A stretch of DNA of 57,462 bases from contig JBFMAZ010000061.1 in NCBI GenBank assembly GCA_040755415.1, positions 1 to 57,462 on the forward strand, read 5' to 3'. The notes under the pieces are model-generated. The model searched no databases, had not been told where the DNA came from, and worked only from the letters and a program-made list of their open reading frames with translations. The position numbers were made by a program, and so were the translations under genes. Origin of the DNA: QYQD01 sp040755415 (lineage in GTDB: Bacteria > Desulfobacterota > QYQD01). Shown piece by piece: positions 7,489 to 16,348 of the stretch; the first letter of the stretch is position 1; every line of letters begins with the position of its first letter.

Positions 7489-10400
7489 ATGGAAGAGGTC
7501 CTATCTAAAATTTCGAATTTCGAATTTCGAATCTCGAATTTTCCCACCCTTTCCCTCTGCATGATCGTCAAGGACGAAGAGGACTGTTTGGGCGAATGCT
7601 TGAGAAGCGTGCAGGGACTGGCGGATGAGATAATTATCGTAGATACCGGCTCTTCCGACAGGTCACCGGAGATTGCAGAAAGTTTTGGAGCAATGGTTGT
7701 TTATCACCCCTGGAACAATGACTTTGCCGAGGCCCGTAATATCTCTTTAGACCACGCCGGCGGCGACTGGATACTGGTGTTGGATGCAGATGAGATTCTG
7801 TCGTCTTTCGACCTTCCCCGTATTCGGGAACTGATGGAAAATAAGGAAGTGGCCGGATACCGTCTGGTGCAGCGCACCTATCAGGCCGACAATCAGCTCG
7901 CTGAGTGGCGGGCTCTCGATTATACGTGTCCGGAGGCGCGGGGTTGTCCCGGATATGTGCCGTCACCTCTGGTCAGGCTTTTCCGGCGTGATGAGGGTAT
8001 TACCTTTCGCGGCCAGGTGCACGAGGTAGTGGAATACGCCATCCTTGAAAAGGGCGGCCGCATTGTGGAGACGGATATCCCCATCCATCACTACGGGAAG
8101 CTCCGCTCAAAGGAGAAGATGGAAAAGAAAAAATCCCTCTACTGCGCTATCGGCAAGGAAAAGCTCAGGGATGCCCCGGAGGACGCTCGCGCCCATCGTG
8201 ACATGGGCATCCAGTACCTTGAACTTAAAAAGTTTGTTGAGGCCGAGGCGGTCTTACGCAAGGCAGCGATACTATCGCCAAACGAGGCAAAGATTCACTT
8301 TAATCTGGGTTGCGCTTTAGAAGCGCAAGGGAGGATGGAAGAGGCTATTTTTTCTTATCGTGAGGCCCTTCGCTGTGATAGCGGGCATGTGGGGGCCTTA
8401 AATAACTTGGCCCTCCTTTTGGAGAAAGCCGGACAGGAAGGCGAGATCGAGGCCTTGTATGTCCGGGCGATCGAAAGCAACCCCGGTCAGTGTGCCTTGC
8501 GCTACAATTTCGGATTCTTCCTGGAAAAGAAAGGCTGTTTTCAGGAGGCTATGCCTCAATATGAAGAGGCCCTACGCATCGATCAGAATTTTGTCGATGC
8601 CTGCTTTCGCATGGGTATAGTGGCCTGGAAGATGGGACAGCGGAAGGAGGCCTGCGGGCGTTTTGCCGAGGTACTGAGAAAAAGGCCAGGGCATAAAGAG
8701 GCAAGGTTAAATCTGGAAACCTTAAGCGGGCCGTCATTATCGCTTTGTATGATCGTGCGGGATGAAGAAGAATTTATAGGAAGGTGCATCGAAACGTCCA
8801 GGCGGTGGGTGGACGAGATAGTGGTAGTTGATACCGGATCCCGTGATAAGACACCGGAGATCGCCCGTTCTTTTGAGGCCAAAGTCATCTTCCATCCATG
8901 GACGGATGATTTTAGCGAGGTCCGGAATGTCTCTTTGAGCCATGCATCGGGCGACTGGATCATCGTTCTCGATGCCGATGAAGTAATAGCAGAAAGGGAT
9001 TGGCTGAAAATCAGGGCGTATATCAGAGAAGGACAACGTCCCGGCTACCGTCTTTTGCAACGGAACTATGACTATGATACCAGCTTTGCCGGCCGGCATA
9101 GGAATACCGGCGATTATGAAGAAGGCGAGGGTTATCCCGGCTTCGGCATTTCACCGCTTGTCCGCCTTTTTAAACGGGATGAACGCATATCTTTCATGGG
9201 TAAGGTGCATGAAGGCGTGGAACCGTCCTTTGAGACGCAGGGCCTTAGCGCAGGAGATACGGACATTCCTATCCATCACTACGGCAAGGTACGGGATCAG
9301 AGATACGTCAGAAGAAAGGCTGAACTATATAGGCGTTTGGGAGAAGAAAATTTGCAGGCTTGTCCACCGGATGTCAGAGCGCTATCAGATTTAGGGACGC
9401 AATATCTTGAGCTAGGAGAATTAGCTAGAGCCGAGGAAGTCTTGAAAAAGGCCGTCGAACTTGATCCGACCCGTCTCCGGCCACATTTTGACTTGGGCGT
9501 TCTTTATACAAGGCAAGGGCAGTGGCTGGAGGCCCTCCGGGCCTTCCTGCGGGCCATTGAGCTTGATCCTGCCGATGCCAGCAGCCGCTATAACTGCGGG
9601 TTTGTCCTTGAACAGCTCGGGCAGAAAGATGCCGCACTGGAACAATACCGGGAGGCCCTGGCCCATAACCCCGATCATGTAGAGGCCAATTTCCGTTTGG
9701 GCCTGATGTTTCTGGGCGACAATGAAGTTGACGTGGCCGTCCGTTTTTTAAAAAGGACCATCTCCATATCTCCAGGCCATGTGGCGGCTCATAATAATCT
9801 AGGTGTGGCCTATGAAAGAATAGGGCGTTATGAAGAATCAGTCCGGGAATACAAAAAAGCCCTGGAGCTAGACCCGGAATACGAAAACGCCAGGCATAAT
9901 CTGAACCGTCTCGTTTCAGCGCTGGCCTCGATATCCACCCCCACCCTGACCCTCCCCCGTCAAGGGGGAGGGAGTTGTCGGGATGGGCAATTCTCTAAGG
10001 GGCAACTGCCAAGCATCATCTTTTTCAACAAAGGTATCAGTTTTAACGGCCACACCCTGGAGGAAAGACCTCTGGGGGGAATGGAAACGGCCTTAATCAA
10101 TATGGCCCGGGAGTTGGCCGGACTCGGATGCCGGGTTACCGTCTTCTGTAATTGTGACCGACCCGGGAATTATGATGGCGTGGAATATATTTCGGTCCTG
10201 GATTTTGGTCGTACTGGTCATGCGGCCGACATATTTATTTCAGTCCGTTACCCTGAGCCGTTTTTGTGGGATCTGCCGACAGATTGCAAGGTCTTATGGA
10301 CGGGTGACGCCTGCGATCAGCCGTTTATAAAGGCCGTCGGTGAGCAGGCTTTATGGAGCAGGATAGATAAAGTATTTACGGTCAGCCGGTGGCAGGCGGA

Positions 10401-11115
10401 AAGTTTCAAAAGTGTGTTCGGGATTCCCGGAGATAAATTCTACGTGACGCGTAACGGGATAAATGAAGCCTATTTTAAGGAAGTGTCCGGTGTTGACCGC
10501 CATGTGAAACGACTGGTTTACACGAGCACACCTTTCCGGGGGCTGGATGTCTTGCTCGAGGTCTTTCCTGAGATAAGGAGAAGGGTTTCCGAGGCCGAAC
10601 TTTATATCTATAGCAGTATGGCCGTCTATCAGTATTCCAAGGAAGATGACGAGCGTATGTTCGGCGAGATTTACCGCCGCGCCGGACAGCCCGGCGTATA
10701 TCTTAAGGGTAGCGTAAGGCAAAGAGACCTTGCCGAGGCATTGCTTTCTTCCAGCCTCCTGGCCTATCCCAATCACTTTTCCGAGACCTCCTGTATTGCG
10801 GCCATAGAGGCCATGGCCGCCGGGGTTCCGATAGTTACTACGGCCTTGGGCGCTTTACCGGAGACGGTAGGCGATTGCGGCATATTGATCGAAGGCGACG
10901 CCCATTCTCAGATTTATAAGGAAAAGTTTGTAGATGCCGTATGTGATCTTCTTATAAATCGTGAGAAATGGGCTAGACTCAGTGCAAAAGGAAGGGAAAG
11001 GGCGCTTGAGTTTTATTCCTGGAAGACTATTGCCGGGGAATGGGTTGAAGAACTATCAGTATGTAGCCACAGACCCACACAGACGAACACAGACTTTTCG
11101 CAAAGGATATGGTAA
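7489..11115 (+). CDS. Giant multidomain glycosyltransferase: GT2-TPR-GT2-TPR-GT4
   Basis: About 1208 aa with five modules. A GT2 domain lies at about residues 20-250 (LSLCMIVKDEE, VDTGSSDRS and the metal-binding LDADE). TPR repeats span about 265-400. A second GT2 domain begins at about 414 (LSLCMIVRDEE, LDADEVI). More TPRs follow to about 815, and a GT4/GT1-type domain covers about 841-1195 (GGMETALINMA, SETSCIAAIEAMAAGVP). Such TPR-linked transferases decorate proteins or build glycans in the cytoplasm; nearness to flagellin suggests that substrate (inference). I start at the ATG preceded by AAGGA at 7476-7480, not at an upstream in-frame codon. Seven-base repeats encode the N-terminal ISNFEFRISNF segment, and a palindromic repeat encodes TPTLTLPRQGGG at about residues 820-831, just before the GT4 domain. 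The C-terminal tail is contributed by an inserted inverted repeat. Confidence 0.85.
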   Translation: MEEVLSKISNFEFRISNFPTLSLCMIVKDEEDCLGECLRSVQGLADEIIIVDTGSSDRSPEIAESFGAMVVYHPWNNDFAEARNISLDHAGGDWILVLDADEILSSFDLPRIRELMENKEVAGYRLVQRTYQADNQLAEWRALDYTCPEARGCPGYVPSPLVRLFRRDEGITFRGQVHEVVEYAILEKGGRIVETDIPIHHYGKLRSKEKMEKKKSLYCAIGKEKLRDAPEDARAHRDMGIQYLELKKFVEAEAVLRKAAILSPNEAKIHFNLGCALEAQGRMEEAIFSYREALRCDSGHVGALNNLALLLEKAGQEGEIEALYVRAIESNPGQCALRYNFGFFLEKKGCFQEAMPQYEEALRIDQNFVDACFRMGIVAWKMGQRKEACGRFAEVLRKRPGHKEARLNLETLSGPSLSLCMIVRDEEEFIGRCIETSRRWVDEIVVVDTGSRDKTPEIARSFEAKVIFHPWTDDFSEVRNVSLSHASGDWIIVLDADEVIAERDWLKIRAYIREGQRPGYRLLQRNYDYDTSFAGRHRNTGDYEEGEGYPGFGISPLVRLFKRDERISFMGKVHEGVEPSFETQGLSAGDTDIPIHHYGKVRDQRYVRRKAELYRRLGEENLQACPPDVRALSDLGTQYLELGELARAEEVLKKAVELDPTRLRPHFDLGVLYTRQGQWLEALRAFLRAIELDPADASSRYNCGFVLEQLGQKDAALEQYREALAHNPDHVEANFRLGLMFLGDNEVDVAVRFLKRTISISPGHVAAHNNLGVAYERIGRYEESVREYKKALELDPEYENARHNLNRLVSALASISTPTLTLPRQGGGSCRDGQFSKGQLPSIIFFNKGISFNGHTLEERPLGGMETALINMARELAGLGCRVTVFCNCDRPGNYDGVEYISVLDFGRTGHAADIFISVRYPEPFLWDLPTDCKVLWTGDACDQPFIKAVGEQALWSRIDKVFTVSRWQAESFKSVFGIPGDKFYVTRNGINEAYFKEVSGVDRHVKRLVYTSTPFRGLDVLLEVFPEIRRRVSEAELYIYSSMAVYQYSKEDDERMFGEIYRRAGQPGVYLKGSVRQRDLAEALLSSSLLAYPNHFSETSCIAAIEAMAAGVPIVTTALGALPETVGDCGILIEGDAHSQIYKEKFVDAVCDLLINREKWARLSAKGRERALEFYSWKTIAGEWVEELSVCSHRPTQTNTDFSQRIW
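9944..9976 (+). repeat. Palindromic repeat read in frame inside the giant glycosyltransferase
   Basis: A CCCTCCCCCGTCAAGGGGGAGGG palindrome lies here and reads TLTLPRQGGG. It sits in the linker between the second TPR block and the GT4 domain. The core resembles intergenic GC-rich palindromes at 7110-7130 and 43195-43300, so it looks like a dispersed repeat absorbed into the coding sequence. Confidence 0.65.
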
Positions 11116-11533
11116 CCGGATATGGGTTCGGACGTTAATGACGTAACGTACAAAATCAATGGAGCGGTATTTGAAGTAAACCGGGTTCTCGGCAGTGGAT
11201 TTCTAGAAAAGGTCTATGAGAACGCTTTACTGATTGAGCTCAAAAATCGAAGGCTAAAGGCTGAGAATCAGGTACCAATAAAGGTTCATTATAAAGGCAA
11301 TGTCGTTGGTGAATACGTGGCCGACATTCTGGTGGAAGATAATGTTGTTTTGGAACTAAAGGCGGTTGATCAATTGGATAAGATACACGAGGCGCAGTTG
11401 CTAAATTATCTTAAGGCCACCAATATACGCATTGGTTTACTTATCAACTTCAAATATCCAAAGGCTGAAATCAGGAGATTCGTTTTTGATTCGCCCGGTT
11501 TTGAGTCTGCGTAAATCTGTGTGGGTCTGTGGC
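11066..11533. mobile_element. Inverted-repeat-bounded cassette carrying the GxxExxY gene
   Basis: The 18-mer GCCACAGACCCACACAGA at 11066-11083 recurs perfectly inverted at 11516-11533. The match continues inward with 7 of 11 further bases, giving 29-bp imperfect ends around a 468-bp unit that contains just one gene. The left end supplies the last codons of the upstream glycosyltransferase (SHRPTQTNTD), and the right end overlaps the stop of the GxxExxY gene and abuts the next glycosyltransferase. No target-site duplication is evident. This suggests that the GxxExxY gene moved in as a unit; the mechanism is unknown. Confidence 0.6.
11122..11514 (+). CDS. GxxExxY protein (PD-(D/E)XK nuclease-like fold)
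   Basis: A 130-aa protein with the family-defining G26-F-L-E29-K-V-Y32 motif. A putative PD-(D/E)XK active site follows: D68 in EYVADILV, then E78 and K80 in VLELKAV. The function of the family is not established; the fold suggests nuclease ancestry, and related genes are often multicopy in genomes. The gene starts 6 bp after the stop of the giant glycosyltransferase and lies wholly inside an inverted-repeat-bounded unit, unlike any other gene here. Start ATG in GGATATGGG; a ribosome-binding site is weak (CAAAGGATATGG further upstream). Confidence 0.85.
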   Translation: MGSDVNDVTYKINGAVFEVNRVLGSGFLEKVYENALLIELKNRRLKAENQVPIKVHYKGNVVGEYVADILVEDNVVLELKAVDQLDKIHEAQLLNYLKATNIRIGLLINFKYPKAEIRRFVFDSPGFESA

Positions 11534-11541
11534 AAAGAAAT

Positions 11542-13383
11542 ATGAATGGCAAAAGCCTTCGCATAATCGTTTTCCATGATTCGGCTGGTCTTATTGATCC
11601 GGAGTGTACGGCGGCTTTTCGTCAAATGGGCCACCAGGTGAAAGAGATCAACCTGGTACGGAATCCGGCCAACTACAGGGTATGCCTGCCCTTTGATCTG
11701 GTTGAACGGATGGCCGAGATCATAAACTACGACCCGGATTTGCTTTTCATGGTAAATGGTAGTGGAATAGACCAGAAAGGTCTCATACCCTGCGTCTGCA
11801 CGATACTAAAAATACCCCTGGTTCTCTGGTATGTGGATAAGCCTTTCTCTCTGGAAAACTGGAACGAAAGTTACATCACACCTTATACGGTAGTCTTTGT
11901 CTTTGATCGTATCTATGTCGAGGAACTGAGAGGAAGGGGGATAAGCCCGGCCTACCACCTGTCTTTGGCTACCAACCCGGATAGGTTTAAGCCGTTTTGT
12001 TTGGATCAGGAGACGGATAAGAAATACATAAACCATCTGAGCTTTGTAGGACGTCTGGATATCGGCCGTGCCGCGGAACATCGGGCAGAACTCAGGACTC
12101 TTTGGCCGGATATGCCGGGGGAGATTGAGAAAGGTATCGACAGAGCTGTCGAAATATACAGTTCAAGGCCTTTTGATCCCCTGGCGGATGTCTTGATAGA
12201 ATGCGGTCTGGATCGACAAATTTCTTCGGCGCCGTTTCACGTTCGTAAATCCATTGAACGCGTCATAGAACTCTCCGCGACTGCCTTTCATCGCCTGAAT
12301 CTGGTAAAGGCCACGCTGGGTTGCGGACTTAAAGTTTGGGGTGAGCCGGATTGGCTGCGTTTTATTCCAGCGCGCCACTATTCGCCGGAGGCGGGGTATT
12401 TCCATGAGCTGGTGAAGGTCTATAACGGTACGGTTATCAATGTGAATATCTCCCGTCCCCAGTTGAAGAGTGCCGTCAATCAACGTCTTTTCGATGTTCC
12501 GGCCTGCCGGGCCTTTTTGCTTACCGATTGGCGTGAGGAGTTGCCGGATTACTTTGAGCCTGGAAAAGAGGTGGCCTGTTATCGCGATGAACACGAATTA
12601 ATTGAGCAGATCGAGTACTACCTGGACCATCCGGACAAACGGCGGGAGATAGCCCTGGCCGGCCATGAAAGGGTGCTCAGTGAGCATACCTATGTGCACC
12701 GCATGGATAGAGTGCTTCGGATCCTCAGGCAAGAGTTTACAGAATATACGTCTGGATTGAATATAGAAGATGTCATGAAGAAGGACTCCCTTTACGCAGA
12801 GGCCCATAATTTGCTGGGTGCAGCCTGCCGGCGCCTGGGGCGGACAGAAGATGCCCGGAATTATTTCCGTAGGGCTTGCGCGATTGATCCCAGAAATTTT
12901 GATGCCAACCTTAATCTGGGCCGTATTTTGGCCGATGAAGGTAAGAAGGAAAAGGCTGAGCATTATTTACACCGGGCTGTGTCTGCTCACCCGGAAAAGG
13001 CCATTGCCCATCATCAACTTGCTTTCCGCTATATACGTGCACAGGATTATGTCATGGCTAAAAAGGTTTTGGTTGAGGCCCTAAGCCTGCATCCGGAGGA
13101 TTCGTTACTATTGGAAGATATGGGTGTTCTTATGGGACTAAAAGGTGAACACCAGGAGGCCCTCGGTTATTTCAGGAAGGCCGCTGAATTTGCCCCAGAC
13201 CGGGTTAGTATTTACGTGAATATGGCCGTGGCCTGCGAGGAGCTTTCGCTTTTCGAAGAGGCGATAGATGCATACAAACACATTTTAGCCTTAGAGCCTG
13301 AAAAGCAGGGCTTTGTTTTAGAGCGGATACGAGGTCTTCTCCCAAATCTTGAGAGGACGTTTAGAGATGGAACCAGTGCTTGA
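11542..13383 (+). CDS. CgeB-like glycosyltransferase with C-terminal TPR repeats
   Basis: About 613 aa. Residues 1-400 resemble the CgeB/DUF3880 plus glycosyl-transferase-group-1 arrangement: an N-terminal Rossmann half (FHDSAGLID, PLVLWYVDKP) and a C-terminal half with VNISRPQLKSAVNQRLFD and the nucleotide-sugar-binding end HTYVHRMDRVL. The remaining 200 residues are TPR repeats. The first half is clearly paralogous to the proteins at 22809-25061 and, more distantly, 17630-19219. I start at ATG 11542 (MNGKSLRII); the in-frame GTG at 11521 lies inside the inserted inverted repeat. It is presumably cytoplasmic and uses a nucleotide sugar. The substrate is unknown; adjacency suggests a shared protein glycan. 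Confidence 0.78.
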   Translation: MNGKSLRIIVFHDSAGLIDPECTAAFRQMGHQVKEINLVRNPANYRVCLPFDLVERMAEIINYDPDLLFMVNGSGIDQKGLIPCVCTILKIPLVLWYVDKPFSLENWNESYITPYTVVFVFDRIYVEELRGRGISPAYHLSLATNPDRFKPFCLDQETDKKYINHLSFVGRLDIGRAAEHRAELRTLWPDMPGEIEKGIDRAVEIYSSRPFDPLADVLIECGLDRQISSAPFHVRKSIERVIELSATAFHRLNLVKATLGCGLKVWGEPDWLRFIPARHYSPEAGYFHELVKVYNGTVINVNISRPQLKSAVNQRLFDVPACRAFLLTDWREELPDYFEPGKEVACYRDEHELIEQIEYYLDHPDKRREIALAGHERVLSEHTYVHRMDRVLRILRQEFTEYTSGLNIEDVMKKDSLYAEAHNLLGAACRRLGRTEDARNYFRRACAIDPRNFDANLNLGRILADEGKKEKAEHYLHRAVSAHPEKAIAHHQLAFRYIRAQDYVMAKKVLVEALSLHPEDSLLLEDMGVLMGLKGEHQEALGYFRKAAEFAPDRVSIYVNMAVACEELSLFEEAIDAYKHILALEPEKQGFVLERIRGLLPNLERTFRDGTSA

Positions 13384-14149
13384 CATTGTCACGACAATCT
13401 ATAACCAGTTTTCCTTTGCGCAACGGACTGTTGAGTATGTGCTCAAGAATACAGAGATCCCTTATACCTATACACTTGTGCATAATTGCAGCCCTTACGA
13501 GGAGACGAGAAAGTTCGTAAAAGATATAGAAGAAAAGCGTTGTTACACCGATAAGTTGCCGGCTAACTGTCTGTCTTTGGAAGTAATACAGAATGAGAGC
13601 AATTTCGGGGTTTCAAAGGCATATAACATCGGCTTTAAAAGAGGCTCTGCGCCGTTTTTATGTAAACTTGATGACGATGTCCTGGTGCCTCCCAACTGGG
13701 CCACCCCGCTTATTCTGGCCTTTGAGGCCGTTCCCAACCTCGGCGCCTGCAGTACCTATCTAACCGCCGATAGCTCAGGGATAAGGCCGGACAAAGGTAG
13801 TATTACTGACGGGCATGCTGATTATCCCTTATTTTTCGATTATACCCATCAGCGAACCGGCCTCTTACTCAGGACAGAGGAGTATCATACCGTGGGCGGC
13901 TGGTGTATGGTTACGCCACGGAAATTGTTTGAACGCATTGGTGGATTCGATGAGCGCCAGCTCTATGGTCTCGCCGATGGTCTTTATTCCCAGACCTTAC
14001 GCTACATAGGCTATAAAGTATGCTATATCAAGAATGTTGAGGTGAAACATTTGGCGCGTACCAAGGAGAGCGATCAAGGCTATGATAAATGGAAGACAGA
14101 ATATGCCATGGGACAGACGCGGGAGGAATACTACCATGGAACAAATTAA
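13367..14149 (+). CDS. GT2 family glycosyltransferase
   Basis: A 260-aa GT-A fold enzyme: LDIVTTIYNQ at the N-terminus for nucleotide binding, NESNFGVSKAYNIGF in the middle, and the metal-binding triad in CKLDDDVLVPPNW. A C-terminal GGWCMVTPRKLFERIGGFDE segment matches the acceptor-side region of GT2 enzymes. The start is the ATG preceded by GAGAGG at 13351-13356, which overlaps the end of the preceding gene by 17 bp. An earlier TTG is less likely. Overlaps at both ends show translational coupling within the glycosyltransferase operon. Confidence 0.8.
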   Translation: MEPVLDIVTTIYNQFSFAQRTVEYVLKNTEIPYTYTLVHNCSPYEETRKFVKDIEEKRCYTDKLPANCLSLEVIQNESNFGVSKAYNIGFKRGSAPFLCKLDDDVLVPPNWATPLILAFEAVPNLGACSTYLTADSSGIRPDKGSITDGHADYPLFFDYTHQRTGLLLRTEEYHTVGGWCMVTPRKLFERIGGFDERQLYGLADGLYSQTLRYIGYKVCYIKNVEVKHLARTKESDQGYDKWKTEYAMGQTREEYYHGTN

Positions 14150-14345
14150 AGACTTACTTGAACAGGCAGGGGATGACCAAGGACTGAGAGAGTTTTTAGC
14201 CCGCTTTGATCCCGGGGAGGAATTGACCTTGGATTCGGCCATGCGGGTCATCAATAGCGGAAACGGCGTCTTCACGGAACCCGAGCTTGTTTTTCTATTG
14301 CTGGAGAACGTGATCAGAAGCGCCAGGAGGATGGAAGAATGGTAA
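14136..14345 (+). CDS. Small helical protein of unknown function in the glycosyltransferase operon
   Basis: A 69-aa acidic protein (MEQIKDLLEQAGDD... to RRMEEW) that looks entirely helical, with no cysteine or membrane segment. I do not recognise a family. GGGAGGA at 14121-14127 is an ideal ribosome-binding site for the ATG. It overlaps the preceding gene by 14 bp and the next by 7 bp, so it is very probably translated and coupled. A small adaptor or regulator of the flanking transferases is one possibility, but nothing in the sequence proves it. Confidence 0.6.
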   Translation: MEQIKDLLEQAGDDQGLREFLARFDPGEELTLDSAMRVINSGNGVFTEPELVFLLLENVIRSARRMEEW

Positions 14346-16348
14346 AAATACTTGTTATCCAGTTAGACAGATTCGGAGATACGTTGTGGATCACACCATT
14401 TCTCGCCGGGCTTGCCCAGGCGAAGGCGCCGTGTCAAATCAGCGTCCTGGTGAGGCCGGAAGTGGCTGAAGCATTGGAAGGCAACCCCCACATCCACGAA
14501 ATAATCACCGCCGACTGGCTGGATATAGGGCGAACCTGGCCCGGTATGATGGTAAAAGGTTCTGAACTTTTGTCGCACTACAGGCGGCTATCAAAGGTAA
14601 TAGCGAATCTGCGGGCTAGAAACTTTGACTATGTATATAACATGAATTTCAAAAAGATGACGACCATCCTGACATACTTGATAAACAGCCCGCAGACGAT
14701 TGGTTTTACTCTTTCCAGGGATGGGGCGCGTCTGATCAAGGGGGCATGGGTTAACTATCTGGGCTGTCTGGTTACGTCCCGGGAGTATAACCTCTTTAAT
14801 ATGGTCGATATATTCCGGCGGTTCGAGCCGGCCTTACCGTCTGTACATGACCTGGTGTTTAAGGTGTCCCCGGAAGAAAGGAGCGCGGCCGATGATACCC
14901 TGTCAGGATTCGGAGTTAAAGATGGCGATTTTCTCATTGGTTTTCAGCCCGGGGCCAGTACAACCAAAAGGATATGGCCGGCGGCCTATTTTGCCGAACT
15001 CGGAGACATGTTGGCCGGGAATTTCGGGGCAAGGATAGTATTGTTTGGCGTAGAAGGTGAGAGATATCTGGGTGAGGAGATCGAAAGAAGGATGCAGAAT
15101 CCGGCTATAAATCTTATCGGTAAAACCACTATTCCGCGCCTGGCCGCCTTTCTGGAACGCTGCCGGTGTCTGGTGAGCAATGACACCGGGCCGATGCATC
15201 TGGCCGCGGCCGTGGGGACTAAAACAATAGGGCTTTTCTTCAGCCATGCCCATTTTGCCGAGACCGCGCCTTATGGAGAGGACCATATCGTTTTTCAGCC
15301 CAATATCCCCTGTGCGCCTTGTAGCTGGAAGTCGGACTGCCCGGAGGGGAACCCCTGCCTGCATTATGTAACCCCGGAGGTCGTCTTTGGAGTGATGGAA
15401 AAATGGTTGGGAAGTGACGAAACACACATCCGCCTGCGGCGGACAAAAGACAATGAAAATAATCCCCCCAAATCCCCCTTTGATAAAGGGGGGGACCCAT
15501 CAATTCCCCCTTTGGAAAAGGGGGACACAGGGGGATTTTCGGGTGGAACTCTGCTCCAGCTTGATGATTCTGAAGATTTGGCGAAGGTAAATATCTACCG
15601 AGCGTTTTTCGATGTTTTCGATTTCCTGACCTACTTCCCGGTCATCAAACGCCCGGCCGGCATCGATGATATCCTGCGTATCGCTTATAAGCTCATGTGG
15701 ATTTCGACCTTTGACGGTGAACCAGGCAAGTGGGTCATGCTCGATCCCCCCAAAAGTCATTTATCCCCTCGCCGGGCGGGAGGGGATAAAGGGGAGGGGG
15801 GGCGCCCTCACCCAAGCCCTCTCCCATCAAGGGAGAGGGGGGCTTTGGGGACTTCTTCCGAAGCCGGCAAACTTGATTATGTAAGGGCGCATCTCAGTTA
15901 TTATGATCTGGCCAACTCCCTGGATGGCCTAAGCAAGGAGATAGATGGTTGTGTAAGCGCCATTACAACATTACAAGGTCTATTTAAGGATGGATGGGAG
16001 GCTACGAGAAAATTGCAAGAAGTGATTGTCAGTCAGCCTGTAGATCAGGCCAGGCTTTCTGAAACTATGGTCTCTCTGGACAAGGTTGATGCGGCCATAG
16101 AGGATAAGGGGGCAAATCCTTTTCTTCGGCCCCTTGCCATGGCCTTCAGCCTGGATAAGCAGAATCTGGAGGGGACTAATATCTACCAACTAGCCGGGGC
16201 TACGGCCTCTATCTATGAGCAGGCAGAAAGGCGGGCGCAAGGTCTCATTCATTATCTCAGAGAGATTCAAACTGCATGGAAAACAGGAGAAAGCAATGAA
16301 ACCACAGAGGGCACGGAGAGAAGACTACTTTATTCTCTGACATCATAA
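14339..16348 (+). CDS. GT9 heptosyltransferase-like protein with long C-terminal extension
   Basis: A 669-aa protein. Residues 1-365 are a complete GT9 (ADP-heptose:LPS heptosyltransferase type) enzyme: KILVIQLDRFGDTLW at the N-terminus, FQPGASTTKRIWP near 205-217, and the sugar-nucleotide site LVSNDTGPMHLAAAVG near 279-294. The family is usually about 350 aa. Here a further 300 residues follow, carrying two repeat-derived segments (about residues 375-401 and 469-505) around an unrecognised helical domain (VNIYRAFFDVFDFLTYF). The last codons (ETTEGTERR) come from a repeat arm. The gene begins inside the preceding one (ATGGTAA overlap). Within a flagellin-proximal cluster, GT9 enzymes often add heptose-like sugars to proteins (known for autotransporter and other systems); that use is inferred here. 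Confidence 0.8.
   Translation: MVKILVIQLDRFGDTLWITPFLAGLAQAKAPCQISVLVRPEVAEALEGNPHIHEIITADWLDIGRTWPGMMVKGSELLSHYRRLSKVIANLRARNFDYVYNMNFKKMTTILTYLINSPQTIGFTLSRDGARLIKGAWVNYLGCLVTSREYNLFNMVDIFRRFEPALPSVHDLVFKVSPEERSAADDTLSGFGVKDGDFLIGFQPGASTTKRIWPAAYFAELGDMLAGNFGARIVLFGVEGERYLGEEIERRMQNPAINLIGKTTIPRLAAFLERCRCLVSNDTGPMHLAAAVGTKTIGLFFSHAHFAETAPYGEDHIVFQPNIPCAPCSWKSDCPEGNPCLHYVTPEVVFGVMEKWLGSDETHIRLRRTKDNENNPPKSPFDKGGDPSIPPLEKGDTGGFSGGTLLQLDDSEDLAKVNIYRAFFDVFDFLTYFPVIKRPAGIDDILRIAYKLMWISTFDGEPGKWVMLDPPKSHLSPRRAGGDKGEGGRPHPSPLPSRERGALGTSSEAGKLDYVRAHLSYYDLANSLDGLSKEIDGCVSAITTLQGLFKDGWEATRKLQEVIVSQPVDQARLSETMVSLDKVDAAIEDKGANPFLRPLAMAFSLDKQNLEGTNIYQLAGATASIYEQAERRAQGLIHYLREIQTAWKTGESNETTEGTERRLLYSLTS
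15463..15540 (+). repeat. Family A palindromic core read in frame (GT9 gene)
   Basis: The segment of CCCCC and GGGGG runs, including CCCCCTTTGGAAAAGGGGG, is the same core as the intergenic elements at 31840, 48010 and 48700. It reads NPPKSPFDKGGDPSIPPLEK and then GDTGGF in the coding frame. It lies immediately after the end of the GT9 catalytic domain. Confidence 0.75.
15745..15850 (+). repeat. GC-rich palindromic repeats read in frame (GT9 gene, second insertion)
   Basis: Two adjacent palindromes (CCCCTCGCCGGGCGGGAGGGG, 15765-15785, and CCCTCTCCCATCAAGGGAGAGG around 15818-15839) resemble the cores of family B. They translate as proline-, glycine- and arginine-rich sequence (SPRRAGGDKGEGG, SPLPSRERG) within the C-terminal extension. 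Confidence 0.65.

Noticed and set aside
11521..11541. GTG start at 11521 for the CgeB-like gene
   Set aside because: It lies in the right arm of the inverted-repeat cassette, and the ATG at 11542 begins the conserved part.
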